Shown here piece after piece: positions 16,120-25,457 of a stretch of 61,096 nucleotides of DNA. The notes under the pieces are model-generated. The model was not told the origin of the DNA and ran no database searches. It was given only the letters and a program-made list of their open reading frames with translations. This DNA is from an uncultured Lentisphaeria bacterium. Lineage in GTDB: Bacteria > Verrucomicrobiota > Lentisphaeria > Victivallales > UBA1829. Location of the stretch: NCBI GenBank assembly GCA_949287225.1, contig CASEFP010000063.1, positions 1-61,096 of the forward strand, read 5' to 3'. The translations under genes and the position numbers were made by a program. The number at the start of each line of letters is the position of its first letter. Position 1 is the stretch's first letter.

Positions 16120-17307
16120 ATGGAAAACGGCACATGTCTCGGTGAACTTTACTCCCTGATCGAACAAAAACGCGCGCAATGGGCGGAACTCTCGAATGCG
16201 GTCTGGAATCATCCGGAACTGGCTTACAAGGAGGTATTCGCATGCGGGGAACAGGTGAAACTGCTCCGCAGCTTCGGATTTGAGGTCGCCAATCCTCACT
16301 GCGGCCTGGACACGGCCTACCGGGCGGACTCCGGAGAGGGCAGTCCGGCATTCGCTTTCGTCGCGGAGTATGACGCGCTGCCGAAACTCGGACACGGCTG
16401 CGGGCACAATCTCATCTGCACGGCGGCGCTCGCGGCGGCTTATGCGACTCGGGAACTGCTGAAAAAATACAATCTTCCCGGTCATATCGTCCTGCTCGGG
16501 ACCCCGGCGGAGGAGTCCGGCGGCGGAAAAGTCCGGATGCTGGGAAAAAAGTGCCTCGACGGAATTGACGCGGCAATGATGGTCCACCCCTCGTGGCGCA
16601 CCACGCCGGATACCGGCTCAACCGCGATCCGCCGCTTTGAGGTGGAGTTTCACGGGAAAGCCGCTCATGCGGCAGGCTCCCCCGAACTGGGACGAAATGC
16701 GCTGGACGCGGTTCTGCTGCTCTTCAACGGTCTGAACGCGTGGCGCCAGCAGCTCCCGGAAACAGCGCGCGTCCACGGAATCATCCTCGATGGCGGCGAA
16801 GCGCCGAACATCATCCCGGATTCCGCGAAATGCCGCTTTTATCTGCGCTCCACGGAGGAAAAATGGATCGAGATCATGGAGCGGCGTTTCCGCGAAATGG
16901 TCCGCGGCGCGGAACTCATGACCGATACAACGGGAGCCATTTCCCAGTATAATGTTCCCTACATGAGCCGGAATCCCAATCCGGCAATGAACGAAATCTA
17001 TTTCGACGCGGCGAAAGAGCTCGGGCTCAATCCCGTCATTCCGAAACGCGGCGGACGCGGCTCCTCCGACTTCGGGGATTTTTCGCACACGGTGCCGGGC
17101 ATTCACCCCTATTTCGGGGTTGCGGATCACGAGATTGCGGGACACTCCACGGATTTCGCCGAAGCCTCCGCGACGGAATATGCGCTTGACCAGGCATTGA
17201 AAGCGGCGGCGGCGATGGCAAAAGTCGGTTTTCTGTTTCTGACCGACGGCGAATTTCGCAGAAAAGTGAAGGCCGAATTCGACCAGTCACATGCGGAAAC
17301 CTGCTGA
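16120..17307 (+). CDS. M20-family amidohydrolase/peptidase (AbgB/PM20D2-like)
   Basis: The 395-residue protein has the M20D layout of a metal-binding catalytic domain with an inserted dimerisation domain. Metal-site motifs are EYDALPKLGHGCGHN and PAEESGGGK. A later HGKAAHAAGSPELGRNALDA segment starts the dimerisation domain, and GGRGSSDFGDFS provides a late metal ligand. The PM20D2/AbgB branch hydrolyses amide bonds such as p-aminobenzoyl-glutamate or beta-alanyl dipeptides, in the cytoplasm. AAGGAC lies upstream of the ATG at normal spacing. It has its own promoter and no evident operon partner, so the true substrate is open. Confidence 0.9.
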   Translation: MENGTCLGELYSLIEQKRAQWAELSNAVWNHPELAYKEVFACGEQVKLLRSFGFEVANPHCGLDTAYRADSGEGSPAFAFVAEYDALPKLGHGCGHNLICTAALAAAYATRELLKKYNLPGHIVLLGTPAEESGGGKVRMLGKKCLDGIDAAMMVHPSWRTTPDTGSTAIRRFEVEFHGKAAHAAGSPELGRNALDAVLLLFNGLNAWRQQLPETARVHGIILDGGEAPNIIPDSAKCRFYLRSTEEKWIEIMERRFREMVRGAELMTDTTGAISQYNVPYMSRNPNPAMNEIYFDAAKELGLNPVIPKRGGRGSSDFGDFSHTVPGIHPYFGVADHEIAGHSTDFAEASATEYALDQALKAAAAMAKVGFLFLTDGEFRRKVKAEFDQSHAETC

Positions 17308-17550
17308 GAAAGCAGCCTGCAATCCCCCTGCACGGAGCGGGAAAATCTCTCCGCGCAGATCGGAGGTCCTTGAGCAGCGGCATCTCTCCATGGCGGATTC
17401 CCCGGAATGCCGCCGATTTTGAAATGGTCTTTTTCCTTGCCCGATACGTGAAAATATTTGCAAAAAAAGTCGGAATCCGAACTGCATTTTTCATTTCGGC
17501 GTTTATATTACGCTATTGTATATTTCATGGAAAACAGGAACAGAGTGTGA

Positions 17551-18435
17551 ATGGAAAACAGCATCAATGAAATTTCCAATCTGATTATTCAGGGATGGGT
17601 GGGATACGCGAAAAATATCGTTGAATTCATAATCATCACTGTAATGGTCTATTTTGTCCTCTACTTCATGCGCAGCACCCGCGGAGTAAGCGTGCTGGTC
17701 GGCATTATCGTGCTCCTGCTCTTCACGACCTTCCTGAGCCTGACGCTGAATTTCGAAGTGATCGGCTGGCTTCTGGAAAACTTCTGGACTGTATTCGCCA
17801 TGGCGATGATCGTGATTTTCCAGCCGGAACTCCGGCGCGCGTTCGCCCAGCTGGGAAGCCGCTTTACCCGCCATCAGAAAATCGAACAGAAGGAGGCTAT
17901 CGAGGAAATTGTAAGCGCCGTGATGCAGATGTCCTTCCGCCGCTGCGGCGCACTGATCATCTTCGAGCGCCAGATCGGAATGGCGGCAATCATCAACAGT
18001 GCGGTAACTCTGGAAACCAAGATCAATTCCCTGCTCGTGCAAGCGATTTTCTACCCGAATTCCCCGCTGCATGACGGAGCCGTGATCGTGCGCCAGGGCA
18101 TCATTGCCGCGGCGCACGCAATTCTGCCGCTGTCACAGGACGAAACCGGGACACGGGACTTCGGGACACGGCACCGCGCCGCGATCGGTGTGACCGAGGA
18201 AACCGATGCCGTGGCCGTGGTGGTCTCCGAGGAGACCGGAACCATCAGCGTGGCCTACCGGGGACGCCTGATCCGGAATCTTTCCGAAACGGATCTTCTG
18301 GCCTTCCTCAAGAAAATGCTGATTGATTCCAATCAGGTCAGTTCCATTTACGAGAAATTCAGCGATCTGGATGATCAGCGGACCCTTGCCTTGAGCAGTG
18401 TGGACGACGAGGAGGATCACGATGCCATCAAGTAG
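17551..18435 (+). CDS. cdaA: Diadenylate cyclase CdaA
   Basis: The 294-residue protein has three N-terminal membrane helices (residues ~22-100) followed by a DAC domain. The two DAC signatures are present: the DGA motif in SPLHDGAVIV, and RHRAA in GTRHRAAIGVTEETDA. CdaA makes cyclic di-AMP from two ATP at the membrane. Together with the overlapping ybbR-type gene this is the cdaA-cdaR pair best known from Firmicutes, where the messenger controls potassium and wall homeostasis. The C-terminus is acidic (SSVDDEEDHD). The start is the ATG at 17551, with a weak GAG-type ribosome-binding site. Confidence 0.95.
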   Translation: MENSINEISNLIIQGWVGYAKNIVEFIIITVMVYFVLYFMRSTRGVSVLVGIIVLLLFTTFLSLTLNFEVIGWLLENFWTVFAMAMIVIFQPELRRAFAQLGSRFTRHQKIEQKEAIEEIVSAVMQMSFRRCGALIIFERQIGMAAIINSAVTLETKINSLLVQAIFYPNSPLHDGAVIVRQGIIAAAHAILPLSQDETGTRDFGTRHRAAIGVTEETDAVAVVVSEETGTISVAYRGRLIRNLSETDLLAFLKKMLIDSNQVSSIYEKFSDLDDQRTLALSSVDDEEDHDAIK

Positions 18436-19426
18436 AAGTTTCCGGAAAAAACTCTGGGACCGCGTCCCGATGTTTTTCAAGACGGACATCTGGCGGAAGC
18501 TCGCCGCGCTTTTCCTTGCCGCACTGATTTACGGCTCGGTCAGGAACAAGGTCGATTCCCACATCTACATCAAGGACGTCCCCGTGCGGATCACGATGCC
18601 GGACAATCTTGTCCAGATTGACGATGCGCCGCGCTTTGTCACGGTCAAGCTCAACGGCAGCAAGATGATCATGCAGGGAATGACGGAAAACGACATCTCC
18701 GTCGATGTGAAGGTCCAGCCGTCTCTTTACAAAAGCGGCTCCAACCTCTATCCTCTGACAATTTCGCTCAAGGACATCAAAACGCCGTTCGGAACAAATC
18801 CGGTCTCCGTAACGCCGAGCAAATTCAATCTCGCCGTCAACCCCCTCATCAGCAAAATCGTGGAGGTAACACCGGAGTTTGAATCCAAACCCGGACTTCC
18901 GGAGGGCTACGCAATCGGCAAAGTCGTTCTGAATCCGCAGAAGGTCCGGATCGAAGGAGCCTCTTCCATCCTCCGCGGGATCTCCTACATCAAGACCAAG
19001 CCGATTCCCCTCGGCGGCATTACCCAGAATTTCGACTATATGGTGGATCTCGCGCTTGACAAGAGTCCGGCGCTGACGGTCAGTCCTCAGACGGTGATGG
19101 TGCAGGTCGACGTTATCCGCTCCCATGAACAGCGGCGCTTCTCGGCCGTTCCTGTGCGCGTTCTCGCGAACTCGTCCGGGAATCCCGGCCTCAAATATGA
19201 GATCGTATCCTCCCCGAATGTCGAGATTACCGTCAGCGGTCTGAAAAACCGGATCGAAACCATGCGCAAGGACGATCTCCAGCCCTATGTCGACATCTCC
19301 CAGTTCAACAAGCCGGGACTCTACAATGTTTCCGTGAAATGCTGGTCCGACCGAGACGGCGTGAGCATCCGCAACATCCATCCGGATACCATCAGCGTCA
19401 AAATAGAAAACAGCGCCGCAAAATAA
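18422..19426 (+). CDS. YbbR-like (CdaR-type) membrane-anchored protein
   Basis: The 334-residue protein has a short cytoplasmic start, one membrane helix (LAALFLAALIYGSV near residues 25-40) and an extracytoplasmic part with YbbR-type repeats. Each repeat holds a short beta unit such as VRITMPDNLVQ, KVVLNPQKVRIEG or VEITVSGLK. The ATG overlaps the last codons of cdaA by 14 bases and has GAGGAGG in the cdaA reading frame, so the two are translationally coupled. In Firmicutes CdaR binds and modulates CdaA; the same role is inferred. No glmM follows, unlike the usual three-gene cluster. Confidence 0.9.
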   Translation: MPSSRSFRKKLWDRVPMFFKTDIWRKLAALFLAALIYGSVRNKVDSHIYIKDVPVRITMPDNLVQIDDAPRFVTVKLNGSKMIMQGMTENDISVDVKVQPSLYKSGSNLYPLTISLKDIKTPFGTNPVSVTPSKFNLAVNPLISKIVEVTPEFESKPGLPEGYAIGKVVLNPQKVRIEGASSILRGISYIKTKPIPLGGITQNFDYMVDLALDKSPALTVSPQTVMVQVDVIRSHEQRRFSAVPVRVLANSSGNPGLKYEIVSSPNVEITVSGLKNRIETMRKDDLQPYVDISQFNKPGLYNVSVKCWSDRDGVSIRNIHPDTISVKIENSAAK

Positions 19427-19453
19427 CCGAACAACCGACAGGAGTCTTTTGAT

Positions 19454-21148
19454 ATGAGCGAAAATGAAGCATCTTCCGCCTCGAACTTCATCCATGAAAT
19501 GATTGACGAGGAGATCCGCTCCGGAAAATCCGACGGGCACATCGTAACCCGCTTCCCCCCGGAACCGAACGGATACCTGCACATCGGACACGCAAAATCC
19601 ATCTGTCTGAATTACGGTACCGCCCAGAAATACGGGGGTACTTTCCATCTGCGTTTCGATGACACGAATCCGACCAAGGAAGACACCGAATATGTGGAGT
19701 CCATCATGGAGGACGTCCGCTGGCTCGGCGCGGACTGGAAGGACAAACTCTTCTTCGCTTCGGACTACTTCGAAAAATTCTATGAATACGCTGTTCAGCT
19801 GATCAAACTGGGCAAGGCGTATGTCTGCGAACTCTCCGACAGTGAAATGCGCGAATACCGCGGCACCCTGACGACCCCTGGCAAGGAGAGTCCCTACCGG
19901 AACCGCTCCGTGGAGGAGAATCTTGATCTCTTCGCCCGGATGCGCGCCGGCGAGTTCGAGGACGGCTCCAAGGTGCTCCGCGCGAAAATCGACATGGCCT
20001 CCCCGAACATCCACATGCGCGATCCCGTGATCTACCGGATCCGGCATACCTCCCACCACAGAAGCGGAGACAAATGGTGCATCTACCCGATGTACGACTT
20101 CGCCCATCCGCTGGAAGACGCGATCGAACACATCACCCACTCGATCTGCACGCTGGAGTTCGAGATTCACCGTCCGTTCTACGACTGGCTGCTGGAAAAT
20201 CTCACACCGACGCCGCGGCCGCGTCAGATCGAATTCGCGCGTCTGAACCTGACGAACACCGTAATGAGCAAGCGCAAACTGCTTGAGCTCGTGAAGGAGC
20301 ACCGTGTTTCCGGGTGGGACGATCCGCGCATGCCGACACTCTCCGCCTTCCGCCGCCGCGGTGTGCCGCCGGAGGCGATCCGCGCGTTCTGCGAAGCGGT
20401 CGGCGTAACGAAATACAACAGTCTCACGGATCTTTCCCTGCTGGAATATTACATCCGAGAAAATCTCAACCGGACGGCAAAACGCGTGATGGTCGTCATG
20501 AATCCGCTGAAGGTGATCCTCGACAACTATCCCGACGATCTGGTCGAGGAGATGGACGCGGTCAACAATCCGGAAAACCCGGAGGACGGCACCAGAAAGG
20601 TTCCCTTCTCGAAGGTGCTCTATATCGAACGCGACGATTTCCGGGAGGATGCTCCGAAGAAGTTCTACCGCCTGGCGCCGGGCGCGGAGGTGCGCCTCCG
20701 CTATGCGTATTTCGTGAAATGCGTTTCTGTGGACAAGGACGAAAACGGCGAAATCACGGCGGTGCACTGCACCTACGATCCCGCTACGAAGGGAGGCAAC
20801 GCCCCCGACGGACGCAAGGTCAAGGGAACGATCCACTGGGTTTCCGCGAAACACGCGTTCACGACTGAAGTCCGGCTCTACGACCGGCTGTTTTCCATTG
20901 AGAATGTCGGCGACATTCCCGACGGAGAGGACTACCGGACCTATCTCAATCCCGACTCCCTGAAGGTCGTGCGCGGCGCCATGATGGAACCGTCTCTTGC
21001 TCATGCGGAAAAAGGGGCCCGCTTCCAGTTCGAGCGCATCGGCTACTTCTGCGTGGACAGCAAGGACACGCTGGAAGGCAAGGCGGTTTTCAACCGCACG
21101 GTCCAGCTGAAGGACTCCTGGGCAAAGATCGAAGCAAAAAAGGGCTGA
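19454..21148 (+). CDS. glnS: Glutaminyl-tRNA synthetase
   Basis: The 564-residue class I synthetase charges tRNA-Gln directly with glutamine. The HIGH motif is HIGHAKS in the sequence [14 protein letters not shown], and the KMSKS-equivalent is VMSKRK near residue 270. The insertion and C-terminal anticodon-binding beta-barrels ([16 protein letters not shown] and later LSV-type strands) are complete. Length matches bacterial GlnRS. AGGAG precedes the ATG. Its presence means tRNA-Gln need not be made through the GatCAB amidotransferase route. It follows cdaA-ybbR with a 27-bp gap and may be cotranscribed. Confidence 0.96.
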   Translation: MSENEASSASNFIHEMIDEEIRSGKSDGHIVTRFPPEPNGYLHIGHAKSICLNYGTAQKYGGTFHLRFDDTNPTKEDTEYVESIMEDVRWLGADWKDKLFFASDYFEKFYEYAVQLIKLGKAYVCELSDSEMREYRGTLTTPGKESPYRNRSVEENLDLFARMRAGEFEDGSKVLRAKIDMASPNIHMRDPVIYRIRHTSHHRSGDKWCIYPMYDFAHPLEDAIEHITHSICTLEFEIHRPFYDWLLENLTPTPRPRQIEFARLNLTNTVMSKRKLLELVKEHRVSGWDDPRMPTLSAFRRRGVPPEAIRAFCEAVGVTKYNSLTDLSLLEYYIRENLNRTAKRVMVVMNPLKVILDNYPDDLVEEMDAVNNPENPEDGTRKVPFSKVLYIERDDFREDAPKKFYRLAPGAEVRLRYAYFVKCVSVDKDENGEITAVHCTYDPATKGGNAPDGRKVKGTIHWVSAKHAFTTEVRLYDRLFSIENVGDIPDGEDYRTYLNPDSLKVVRGAMMEPSLAHAEKGARFQFERIGYFCVDSKDTLEGKAVFNRTVQLKDSWAKIEAKKG

Positions 21149-21218
21149 ACGGCTGAATGCTCTCCGGCGCTGACGATTCCTCCGGAAAAGGAATTCGCGA
21201 AAACAGAGTAATCCCCGC

Positions 21219-21251
21219 TGCGGAAACACTGCGGGAAAAGCTGTTTCCGCA
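21219..21251. terminator. Hairpin between the convergent glnS and flavoprotein genes
   Basis: A 10-bp perfect stem TGCGGAAACA / TGTTTCCGCA with a 13-nt loop lies between the two convergent stop codons. No T-run follows on either strand, so a terminator role is only suggested by position. Confidence 0.35.
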
Positions 21252-21266
21252 CATAGGAATCTCCGT

Positions 21267-23681
21267 TCAGATGAAAAGCGTCCGGCCGTTCTGCTTCGCG
21301 AGCTCGACGAAGCTGGCAACTCCGGCGACCTCGTCCACGTCAATGAGTTCTTCGCGGGAAATGCCCATGACGTTCATGGCCATCTCACAGGCAATGAACT
21401 TCACGCCGAGTGCGCGCGCCTGTTTGATCAGCTCCGGAAGCGACGAAACATTCTGCTGCGCCATGACCTGCTTCATCATCGCCGTTCCGAGTCCGGCCAT
21501 GTTCATCTTCGAAAGTCTGAGGCGCGCCGCGCCTTTCGGCAGGAACCATCCGAAAAGTTTTGAGAGAGCATCTTTCTTCACAGACGGAGCGGGATTTTTC
21601 CACAGAACACTCAGTCCCCAGAAGGTGAAGAAGATCCCGACCTTCATCCCGGAAGCCGCCATGCCGCAAGCTATGATAAGCGCCGCCATCGCCCTGTCCA
21701 GATCGTTGCTGAAAAGGACAATGGCGCCAGTCTGCTCCGTCTGCGGCGCGGGCAGAGCCGCCGTCGTTTCCCCGGAAGGGAGGCGTCTGCGGATCAGTGC
21801 GGAAAGATAATCGGCCTTCAGTTCCCGCCCGAGCAGTTCATTGCCGCTGGATTTGATCCAGTTCGCAAGATCGGGATCGAACGAGCGCGGCGCGAGAAGT
21901 TCCAGACACTCGCCGGGCGCGATGTTGTCGATCTCCTGTTTGAGGCGGACCACCGGCCCCGGACAAGCGAGCGCGCGGACATCCAGCTGTTTCCGGCAGA
22001 CGGCGAAAACAGTTTTCTCCGGCGTTTTCATCACGGGATCCGGCGGCGTCGGAGCCGGCCCCTGAAACATCTTCCAGGTGAGGTATCCGCCGGAGATGTT
22101 GCGCACATCGAAACTCAGCTGGGCGAGAATCCGTTCCGCCACATAACCGCGCAGTCCGGACTGACAGAAAATGTAGATTGCGCGCCCGCGCGGCAGCTCG
22201 GCCAGACGTCCGCGCAGTTCGCCGAGCGGAATACTTCGCGCACCGGGCAGCGAACCGAGCTCGAACTCGGCTTTTTCCCGGACATCCAGCAGGAAACAAC
22301 CGTCCGGCAGCGCATCGAAATGGGCAAGGCGGGTCCGCCCGGCAAGTACATTTTCTCCGATCATGCCTGCCAGATTGACCGGATCCTTCGCGGAGGCGTA
22401 CGGCGGCGCGTAAGCCAGTTCCAGCGAGGCGAGATCCCGGATATTGCAGCCGTTCTGCATCGCGCAGGAGATGATGTCGATGCGTTTGTCCACCCCTTTC
22501 ACGCCGACGATCTGCGCGCCGAAGAGTTTTCCGTCCTGTCCGAAGATCACTTTCATATGGAGCGGCGCTCCGCCCGGATAATAGGAGGCGTTCGAGTTCG
22601 GGTGAAGATAAATTTTATGATAAGAAAGCTCCATGGAAGCTAGACGGCGTTCGGAATATCCGACCGAAGCGGCGGTCAGATCGCCGACTTTGATGACCGA
22701 TGCGCCGATCGTCCCCTTGTAAACAGCGTGTCCGCCGAGGACGTTTTCCGCCGCAATGCGTCCCTGCCGGTTCGCGGGCCCTGCAAGGGCGATCGCAGTC
22801 CGTGTGCCGAAAATCGGATCAGCGACTTCAATCGCATCGCCGACCGCATAGATGTCCGGATCGGCGGTCCGCAGTTCCGCGTCTGTGACAATATGCCCGC
22901 GCGCGCCGAGCTCAAGTCCGGCCTCCTTCGCCAGAGAAGAATTCGGGCGTACGCCGATGCTCAGAACCGCGGTATCGGCTTCCAGTGTCCTGCCGTTGCT
23001 CAGAATCGCAGTAAAGCCTTTGCCATTCGGTTCGAAACGCGTGACCTCGGTCTCCATCTCGACGCGGATGCCGAGCCGCCGCAGTTCCGTCACGAGAAGT
23101 GAACTCATCTCCGGATCGAGCGTCGGGAGAAGCTGGCGGCCGCGCTGGATCAGCGTGACCTCGAGTTTCCGGTCGTTGAGATTCTCGGCAAGTTCCAGTC
23201 CGACGAAACCGCCGCCGATCACAAGCACTTTTTCCGCGCCGTCTTTCAGACGCGCCTCGATCCGGTCCATGTCCGCAAGCGTCCAGAGCTGGAGAATGCC
23301 GGGATGATCCGCGCCGGGAATGGAGGCCTGAAGCGGTGACGAGCCAGGAGAGAGAATCAGTTTATCATACGATTCGCTCATTTCAGTGCCGCTGGAGAGA
23401 TCGCGCAGAATGACGCGCTTCTCCGCGCGGTCGATGCGCAGCGCCTCGCAGCGGGTGCGGACGTCCACCTTGAAGCGGGCACGGAATTTTTCCTCCGTCA
23501 TGACCAGAAGATCCTCCCGGTCCGGAATCATGTTCCCGAGATGGTAGGGCAGTCCGCAGTTCGCATAAGAGATGGATTCACCGCGTTCGACAAGGATGAT
23601 TTCCGCCTGTTCGTCCAGTCTGCGCAGACGGGCCGCCGCGCTCGCGCCTCCCGCCACACCGCCGATGATGATGACTTTCAT
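21267..23681 (-). CDS. CoA-disulfide-reductase-like flavoprotein fused to rhodanese, TusA and DsrE domains
   Basis: The 804-residue protein has four modules. Residues 1-~450 form a pyridine-nucleotide disulfide oxidoreductase: FAD motif IIGGVAGGASAAARLR, active Cys42 in SYANCGLPYH, and NAD motif VIGGGFVGLELAENL. Residues ~455-545 form a rhodanese domain with Cys in FCQSGLRG. Residues ~575-645 are TusA-like with the CPGP motif. The last ~150 residues are DsrE/DsrF-like (IVLFSNDLDRAMAALI, FIACEMAMNVMG). Such proteins pass persulfide sulfur between cysteines or reduce CoA persulfides and disulfides. The start at 23681 has GGGGG seven bases upstream. The gene stands alone. The net reaction is unknown, but a soluble sulfane-sulfur reductase is the best guess. 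Confidence 0.9.
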   Translation of the reverse strand: MKVIIIGGVAGGASAAARLRRLDEQAEIILVERGESISYANCGLPYHLGNMIPDREDLLVMTEEKFRARFKVDVRTRCEALRIDRAEKRVILRDLSSGTEMSESYDKLILSPGSSPLQASIPGADHPGILQLWTLADMDRIEARLKDGAEKVLVIGGGFVGLELAENLNDRKLEVTLIQRGRQLLPTLDPEMSSLLVTELRRLGIRVEMETEVTRFEPNGKGFTAILSNGRTLEADTAVLSIGVRPNSSLAKEAGLELGARGHIVTDAELRTADPDIYAVGDAIEVADPIFGTRTAIALAGPANRQGRIAAENVLGGHAVYKGTIGASVIKVGDLTAASVGYSERRLASMELSYHKIYLHPNSNASYYPGGAPLHMKVIFGQDGKLFGAQIVGVKGVDKRIDIISCAMQNGCNIRDLASLELAYAPPYASAKDPVNLAGMIGENVLAGRTRLAHFDALPDGCFLLDVREKAEFELGSLPGARSIPLGELRGRLAELPRGRAIYIFCQSGLRGYVAERILAQLSFDVRNISGGYLTWKMFQGPAPTPPDPVMKTPEKTVFAVCRKQLDVRALACPGPVVRLKQEIDNIAPGECLELLAPRSFDPDLANWIKSSGNELLGRELKADYLSALIRRRLPSGETTAALPAPQTEQTGAIVLFSNDLDRAMAALIIACGMAASGMKVGIFFTFWGLSVLWKNPAPSVKKDALSKLFGWFLPKGAARLRLSKMNMAGLGTAMMKQVMAQQNVSSLPELIKQARALGVKFIACEMAMNVMGISREELIDVDEVAGVASFVELAKQNGRTLFI

Positions 23682-23938
23682 AAGGTTTCCCCCTTTTCCT
23701 TCCTTTGGATTTATCTGTCTGAATTGCCGCCGTAACACAGCCCGGAAGTTCCCTCCTCCGCGGGGAAACCTCCATGCGGCAGTGTTACAGTAGCGCTTTG
23801 CGGATGATTTTCAAGCGCCGGAACGGAAACCATTCTTTTCCAGTCACGCAAATGCGACACAGGAGAGAAAAATGCCGGAACAAGAGAGCTCCAGCATCCT
23901 CCGGAAAAGCTGCATGGGAAAAATCGTCCTTTATGGAT

Positions 23939-23967
23939 TTGCCCCGAGGCGGAAACCATGCTATATT
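23939..23967 (+). promoter_or_regulatory. Predicted sigma70 promoter of purU
   Basis: -35 TTGCCC (23939-23944), 17-bp spacer, -10 TATATT (23962-23967), about 37 bp before the purU ATG. The remainder of the 322-bp gap 23682-24003 shows no gene. Confidence 0.45.
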
Positions 23968-24003
23968 ACTATTTTGCGAGGATCAACAACAGGTGAGTTC
24001 AGA

Positions 24004-24861
24004 ATGAAAAAAGCTGTTTTTCTTATCCGCTCCGGCGACCGGAAGGGACTCCTTTCGGGCATTTCCACTTTTTTCTATCAGCAGGGCTTCAACATCCTGC
24101 ACTGCCAGCAGTACACGGACAACTGCGAAAATCTCTATTTCATGCGGGTCTGTCTGGACATCACGGATATGCAGATGACGCGCAAACAGCTCTCCGGCTC
24201 GTTTGACGAATATGCGAAATCCCTGAATCTGGAATACTCGCTCCACTACTCCGACGAACCTCAGCGGATGGCGATTCTCGTATCCAAGACCTCGCACTGC
24301 CTGTATGATCTTCTGATGCACGCGCAGGACGAGGGGGATCTCGCCTGCGAAATCCCGCTGATCGTCAGCAACCATCCCGACCTGGAGGAGGTCGCGGACA
24401 AGTTCCGCGTCCCGTTCTACTGCTTCCCGATCCGGAAAGACCGCAAGCAGGAGCAGGAGCGTCAGGTCATCGACCTGCTTCACAAACATCACATCGACCT
24501 CGTCGTTCTCGCGCGCTACATGCAGATCCTCTCCGATACGTTCATCGCGGAATTCCCCGGGCGGATCATCAACATTCACCATGCGTTTCTCCCGGCGTTT
24601 CAGGGAAGCAATCCCTATCAGCGCGCCTGGGAGCGCGGCGTAAAAATGATCGGCGCAACCGCCCACTACGCCACGCCCGCACTCGACGAGGGGCCGATCA
24701 TCGAACAGGACGTTGAACGGATCACCCATGAAGCCGAGCCGGACGATCTGAAACGGATCGGCAAGGACATCGAACGGCGGGTTCTCACCCGTGCCGTGCG
24801 CGCGCATCTGGAACACCGGATCATCACCTCCGGCCGCCGCACGATCGTCTTTTCCCGGTGA
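24004..24861 (+). CDS. purU: Formyltetrahydrofolate deformylase
   Basis: The 285-residue protein has an N-terminal ACT domain (RSGDRKGLLSGISTFFYQQG, residues ~10-29) and a formyl-transferase fold with the family motifs ARYMQILS, INIHHAFLPAF, GATAHYAT and DEGPIIEQD. It hydrolyses 10-formyl-tetrahydrofolate to tetrahydrofolate and formate, feeding purine synthesis and balancing one-carbon pools. The ATG at 24004 with AGGTGA upstream gives a normal PurU length. The open frame back to 23872 runs across the predicted promoter and is not used. The gene is followed after 14 bases by a YkvA-like gene, then a terminator. Confidence 0.95.
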   Translation: MKKAVFLIRSGDRKGLLSGISTFFYQQGFNILHCQQYTDNCENLYFMRVCLDITDMQMTRKQLSGSFDEYAKSLNLEYSLHYSDEPQRMAILVSKTSHCLYDLLMHAQDEGDLACEIPLIVSNHPDLEEVADKFRVPFYCFPIRKDRKQEQERQVIDLLHKHHIDLVVLARYMQILSDTFIAEFPGRIINIHHAFLPAFQGSNPYQRAWERGVKMIGATAHYATPALDEGPIIEQDVERITHEAEPDDLKRIGKDIERRVLTRAVRAHLEHRIITSGRRTIVFSR

Positions 24862-24875
24862 CTGCGGGGTGCCGC

Positions 24876-25274
24876 ATGGAGAAACCGGAACTCAGCGAAC
24901 AGGAAAAGGAACGGATTCACGCCGCCTATGAGCACGGGGTAAAGGAGATGACTCCCGAGGATCTGGACAAGGTTCTCGCCGATGAAAAAAACGCCCGGAA
25001 AAAGGCGCGGAATCTGAAGGGATTCTTTGAAGAGTTCCGTCTCCTCTGGTCGCTGCTGCACGACTACAAGGCGGGGCGCTACCGGAATGTTCCATGGAAA
25101 TTCATCGCCGCGATTGTTTTTGCCCTGGTCTATCTGATCGCCCCCGTGGATGTGATTCCGGACTTCATTCCGCTCGTCGGCTACATTGACGACACGGCGG
25201 TGTTCAGTCTGCTTCTTGCCGGGTTCCGGTCCGACATTGACGCCTACCGCCGCTGGAAAGAGAGTCAGCAGTAG
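24876..25274 (+). CDS. YkvA-like DUF1232 membrane protein
   Basis: The 132-residue protein has a charged, helical N-terminal half and one or two membrane segments (FIAAIVFALVYLIA and the following loop). It carries the DUF1232 signature PVDVIPDFIPLVGYIDD. The function of the family is unknown. The ATG at 24876 has GGGGTG four bases upstream; a GTG overlapping the purU stop is a weaker alternative. A strong terminator begins four bases after the stop, so purU and this gene form a two-gene operon. Confidence 0.88.
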   Translation: MEKPELSEQEKERIHAAYEHGVKEMTPEDLDKVLADEKNARKKARNLKGFFEEFRLLWSLLHDYKAGRYRNVPWKFIAAIVFALVYLIAPVDVIPDFIPLVGYIDDTAVFSLLLAGFRSDIDAYRRWKESQQ

Positions 25275-25277
25275 ACG

Positions 25278-25305
25278 ATTGCCGGGGACATCCCCCGGCA
25301 ATTTT
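25278..25305 (+). terminator. Rho-independent terminator after purU-ykvA-like operon
   Basis: A 10-bp perfect stem ATTGCCGGGG / CCCCGGCAAT with a 5-nt loop is followed by TTTT. Confidence 0.8.
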
Positions 25306-25457
25306 CCAACATATCCAGACAGGGATGTTTCCGGCAACACTTTCCCTGCCGGCGGTCACACATTCCTGACTCCGCGGGAAAAACCCGAGGAACTGATGAA
25401 TTTCCAAAGGCGCCCGTCCAATGCGGGATGCGCAGGCAGAATCCTGCTGACCGGCAA

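Noticed and set aside
18428..21343. A 971-codon open frame on the minus strand across the ybbR-type gene and glnS
   Set aside because: It lies antisense to two clear genes and shows only composition-driven sequence.
23701..23810. Repeated GTAACAC / GTGTTAC and GCCGC / GCGGC words upstream of the flavoprotein gene
   Set aside because: The complementary words are in the wrong nesting order to form one stem, so they were not called as an operator or hairpin.
23872..24003. N-terminal extension of PurU by 44 residues
   Set aside because: It runs through the predicted promoter and would make the protein longer than the family. The ATG at 24004 starts directly before the ACT domain.
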